From contig NZ_JAUSVF010000001.1 of assembly GCF_030814475.1 (NCBI RefSeq), forward strand, positions 3,602,001 through 3,666,000: DNA of 64,000 nt, read 5' to 3'. The DNA comes from Pararhizobium capsulatum DSM 1112. Lineage in GTDB: Bacteria > Pseudomonadota > Alphaproteobacteria > Rhizobiales > Rhizobiaceae. The notes beneath the pieces were generated by a model. The model saw nothing but the letters and a program-made list of their open reading frames with translations. It had not been told where the DNA came from and did no database searches. How positions within the stretch are numbered: the stretch's first letter is position 1; each line of letters starts with the position of its first letter. Of this stretch, positions 61,501 through 64,000 are shown one piece after another. The position numbers were made by a program, and so were the translations under genes.

Positions 61501-62751
61501 TCAGTGCAGGTTGGGCTGGGGACCAGCGCCATGTTCGTCGATCGGATAGCCCCGCTCGAAGCGATCGAGCCGCAGGAACCGCGCCGCAGGATGCGTTTCG
61601 CCCTTGGCGATCAGGTGGGCAAAACAGAAGCCGGAGGCCGGCGTCGCCTTGAAGCCGCCGTAGCACCAGCCGCAGTTCAGGTAGAGATTGTCGATATCCG
61701 TGCGGCTGATGATCGGTGAGCCGTCCATGCTCATGTCCATCACCCCCGCCCAGGAACGCAGCACGCGGACACGCGACAGGCCGGGAATCATCGTCACCCC
61801 CTCCTCCATCACATGCTCGACCGTCGCCAGATTGCCACGTTGGGCATAGGAACTGTAGCCATCGATCTCGGCGCCGAATACCAGGCCGCCCTTGTCAGAC
61901 TGGGAGATGTAGAAATGACCGGCACCGTAGGTGATGACATGATCGATGCAGGGTTTTAGCCCTTCCGTCACAAAAGCCTGCAGCACATGGCTCTCGATGG
62001 GGAGCTTCAGCCCAGCCATCTGACCAACGACAGAGGTATTTCCGGCCGCCGCCAAGCCCAGCTTGCCGCAGCCGATAAACCCGCGCGAGGTCTCGACGCC
62101 CATCACCACGCCATTTTCCCGGCGAATGCCCGTCACCTCGCAATGCTGGATGAGGTCGACACCGTGTCGATCGGCGCCGCGGGCAAAACCCCAGGCGACG
62201 GCATCATGCCGCGCCGTGCCCGCCCGCTTCTGCAGCAGACCGCCCATGATCGGGAAACGCGCATGGTCGAAATTGAGGAAGGGCATCATCTTCTTCAGCG
62301 TCTCGCGATCGAGAAGCTCGGCCGGGACGCCCTCCATCCACATGGCATTGCCACGCCGGATATGGGCGTCGCGATCGGCGTCATTGTGGAAGAGGTTGAT
62401 GATGCCTCGTTGAGAAAGCATGACGTTGTAGTTGAGATCCTGCTCCAGCCCCTCCCAGAGCTTCAGCGAGAACTCGTAAAACGGCTCATTGCCGGGCAGC
62501 AGATAGTTGGAGCGCACGATCGTCGTGTTGCGGCCGACATTGCCGGAGCCAAGATAGCCCTTTTCGAGCACGGCGATGTTCTTCACCCCGAATTCCTTGG
62601 CGAGATAATAGGCCGTCGCCAACCCATGCCCGCCGCCGCCGACGATAATCACGTCGTAATGCGCTTTCGGCTGGGGCTCACGCCAGGCCGGCGTCCAGCC
62701 CCGGTTGCCTTGAAATGCCTGCTTGATCAGGGCGAGTGCCGAATAGCGCAT
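61501..62751 (-). CDS. soxB: Sarcosine oxidase beta subunit
   Basis: This 416-residue DAO-type flavoprotein has DVIIVGGGGHGLATAYYLAK (about 32-51) and GYLGSGNVGRNTTIVRSNY (about 64-82), the SoxB signature. ISRTDIDNLYLNCGWCYGGF lies near the C-terminus. It is the catalytic subunit with sarcosine-oxidising FAD and covalent FMN. ATG 62751 gives the family length; the 58 upstream in-frame codons lack similarity. First gene of soxBDAG. The 298 bases before cysQ hold the divergent promoters; no operator is evident. Confidence 0.95.
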   Translation of the reverse strand: MRYSALALIKQAFQGNRGWTPAWREPQPKAHYDVIIVGGGGHGLATAYYLAKEFGVKNIAVLEKGYLGSGNVGRNTTIVRSNYLLPGNEPFYEFSLKLWEGLEQDLNYNVMLSQRGIINLFHNDADRDAHIRRGNAMWMEGVPAELLDRETLKKMMPFLNFDHARFPIMGGLLQKRAGTARHDAVAWGFARGADRHGVDLIQHCEVTGIRRENGVVMGVETSRGFIGCGKLGLAAAGNTSVVGQMAGLKLPIESHVLQAFVTEGLKPCIDHVITYGAGHFYISQSDKGGLVFGAEIDGYSSYAQRGNLATVEHVMEEGVTMIPGLSRVRVLRSWAGVMDMSMDGSPIISRTDIDNLYLNCGWCYGGFKATPASGFCFAHLIAKGETHPAARFLRLDRFERGYPIDEHGAGPQPNLH

Positions 62752-63049
62752 GCCGTTTACCGTTCCATGATTTTCCCGCCACATTGGCATATCAAGCGGT
62801 GGGTGCAAGGTCAGATCGCGGCACGTTTGGCGATTCCTGCAGCGACCTTTTGTCCGTAGCGCGGGGGCAACACTCTCCGCTTTGTGTTGCGATGTCAGCC
62901 ACAAATCCAAATTTCGACTAACCATTCCTAAGCATGCGGAATGACTGCATTAACGTCCGCGTGTATAGTGTTGCAGAGCAGGCAGATATTCTATAGGGCT
63001 CGCCGCCGCAAGAAATCACCGACGCACGCAAAAGGGGCACGAAGAGCAG

Positions 63050-63826
63050 ATGCTCGACATTCTGGAAGAGGCGGCCGTCGCGGCAGGCAAGGCGATCATC
63101 GACGTCTACAATGCCGGCCCCGACATTGCCTACAAATCGGACTGTTCCCCTGTGACCGATGCCGATGAAACGGCTGAGCGGATCATCCTCGATAAGCTGG
63201 TCGCCGCTTTCCCCGACATTCCTATCGTGGCCGAAGAATCGGTTGCAGCCGGCCATGTTCCAGACATTGACGGCAAGACCTTCTTTCTGGTCGATCCACT
63301 GGACGGAACCCGCGAATTCGTCAATCGTCATCACGACTTTACCGTCAACATCGCCCTGATCTCGAAGGGCGAACCGATCGCTGGTGTCGTCTATGCGCCG
63401 GCACTGGGCATCATCTATGCCGCAGATCACGGCAAGGCAAAGAAGTCGGTGGTTTCGGGCCTGACCAGCATTGGACGTCCGGTGGTGATTGGCTGTCGAA
63501 ACCGCGGCGACCGGATTGTCGCCCTGGCGAGCCGCTCCCACAACAGCGAGGAGACGGTTGCCTATCTCGCAGAACACGGCATCACGGATTACGAATCCGT
63601 CGGCTCCTCCCTGAAATTCTGTCTGCTTGCCGAGGGGCTGGCCGACATCTATCCGCGTCTCAGCCGCACCATGGAATGGGATACGGCAGCGGGCGATGCC
63701 GTTCTGCGCGCAGCCGGCGGCGAAACCGTGACCATGAATGGCGACCCCCTCACCTACGGCAAGCGCAATCAGGCGCATGATGCCGATTTCGCAAACCCGT
63801 TCTTCGTTTCCCGCGGCAGAAGCTGA
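63050..63826 (+). CDS. cysQ: 3'(2'),5'-bisphosphate nucleotidase CysQ
   Basis: This 258-residue metal-dependent phosphatase of the inositol-monophosphatase superfamily removes the 3'-phosphate of PAP from sulfate assimilation. Metal-binding motifs are VAEESVAAG (about 63-71), FLVDPLDGTREFVNR (about 83-97) and MEWDTAAGDAVLRAAGG (about 207-223), all intact. ATG 63050 gives MLDILEEAAVAAGKAIIDVY. It is followed by a terminator at 63840-63863. Divergent from soxB. Confidence 0.95.
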   Translation: MLDILEEAAVAAGKAIIDVYNAGPDIAYKSDCSPVTDADETAERIILDKLVAAFPDIPIVAEESVAAGHVPDIDGKTFFLVDPLDGTREFVNRHHDFTVNIALISKGEPIAGVVYAPALGIIYAADHGKAKKSVVSGLTSIGRPVVIGCRNRGDRIVALASRSHNSEETVAYLAEHGITDYESVGSSLKFCLLAEGLADIYPRLSRTMEWDTAAGDAVLRAAGGETVTMNGDPLTYGKRNQAHDADFANPFFVSRGRS

Positions 63827-63839
63827 CAACATGCGAAGG

Positions 63840-63863
63840 CCGGGCATCGGTTCCCGGTTTTTT
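63840..63863 (+). terminator. Terminator of cysQ
   Basis: CCGGG (63840-63844) pairs with CCCGG (63853-63857) around an eight-base loop, followed by six T. Short stem but a clear T-run, 14 bases after the stop. Confidence 0.65.
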
Positions 63864-63947
63864 CGTTTTGTATCACGGCCCACAGTACCCGTTCGTCCCC
63901 GCCGTCGGTGTTCCCCTTAGGCTTCCCAAAACGCCAAGGAGAGCACC

Positions 63948-64000
63948 ATGAGCGAAACGACCGCCAATCTCGAAATGCCCTATATCCTGCCCTCGCAGGC
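63948..64000 (+). CDS. Start of a DUF2793-like protein (partial)
   Basis: ATG 63948 follows AAGGAGA and opens a frame to the window end (17 residues, ending EMPYILPSQA). The YILPSQA motif near the N-terminus is characteristic, from memory, of DUF2793 proteins that often occur with phage-tail or gene-transfer-agent-like genes. Only the first residues are visible, so the family call is tentative. Confidence 0.55.
   Translation, partial: MSETTANLEMPYILPSQ

Overview
The window comes from the chromosome or a large replicon of an alphaproteobacterium of the Rhizobium/Agrobacterium group (Rhizobiaceae). The evidence is the gene content (smo/mtl polyol operon, RutR-controlled pyrimidine catabolism, urt-ure, liv and sox operons), high GC with C/G-ending codons, and RIME-like intergenic repeat mosaics. 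About 50 genes are tightly packed. I saw no tRNA, rRNA, CRISPR array or transposase.

Layout. 1-103: tail of an unidentified gene. 221-9740 (minus): polyol operon, made of a SorC-type regulator, ABC transporter smoEFGK, mannitol dehydrogenase mtlK, a HAD phosphatase and an FGGY pentulose kinase. 9944-14503 (plus): dihydropyrimidine dehydrogenase preTA, then a membrane/2Fe-2S/adenylate cyclase protein. 14513-23680: RutR-type regulator (minus), then beta-ureidopropionase, a DUF559 protein and dihydropyrimidinase (plus), a cupin (minus), and an NMT1-type ABC transporter with two permeases, probably for pyrimidines. Together these cover uptake and the reductive route from uracil/thymine to a beta-amino acid plus ammonia and CO2. 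24035-28541: RND efflux pair.

28613-43532 (minus): a urea nitrogen block, urtABCDE - ureD - ureA - DUF1272 - ureB - GT29-like protein - ureC - monooxygenase-like protein - ureE - [inserted gene] - ureE-like remnant - ureF - ureG. Divergent from urtA, 43758-48066 encodes an NCS1-transporter-domain hybrid histidine kinase and a LuxR-type response regulator, probably a two-component system sensing a nitrogenous solute. Then come a 2-hydroxyacid dehydrogenase, the livHMGF-livK branched-chain amino acid transporter (49260-54776, minus), a dimethylglycine/sarcosine dehydrogenase-like gene with soxBDAG (55081-62751, minus), cysQ (63050-63826, plus) and the start of a DUF2793-like gene.

The most striking observation is the insertion between ureE and ureF. 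A ureE terminator (32157-32186) is followed by a perfect 14-bp palindrome GTTTCAATTGAAAC that matches the Agrobacterium vir box bound by VirG. A spaced -35/-10 pair follows, then a 548-residue Ser/Pro/Gly-rich repeat protein whose arginine-rich C-terminus resembles a VirB/D4 type IV secretion signal. I infer a VirG-regulated, host-directed effector lodged in a housekeeping urease operon. A short peptide downstream looks like a degenerate UreE N-terminus, possibly a scar of the insertion.
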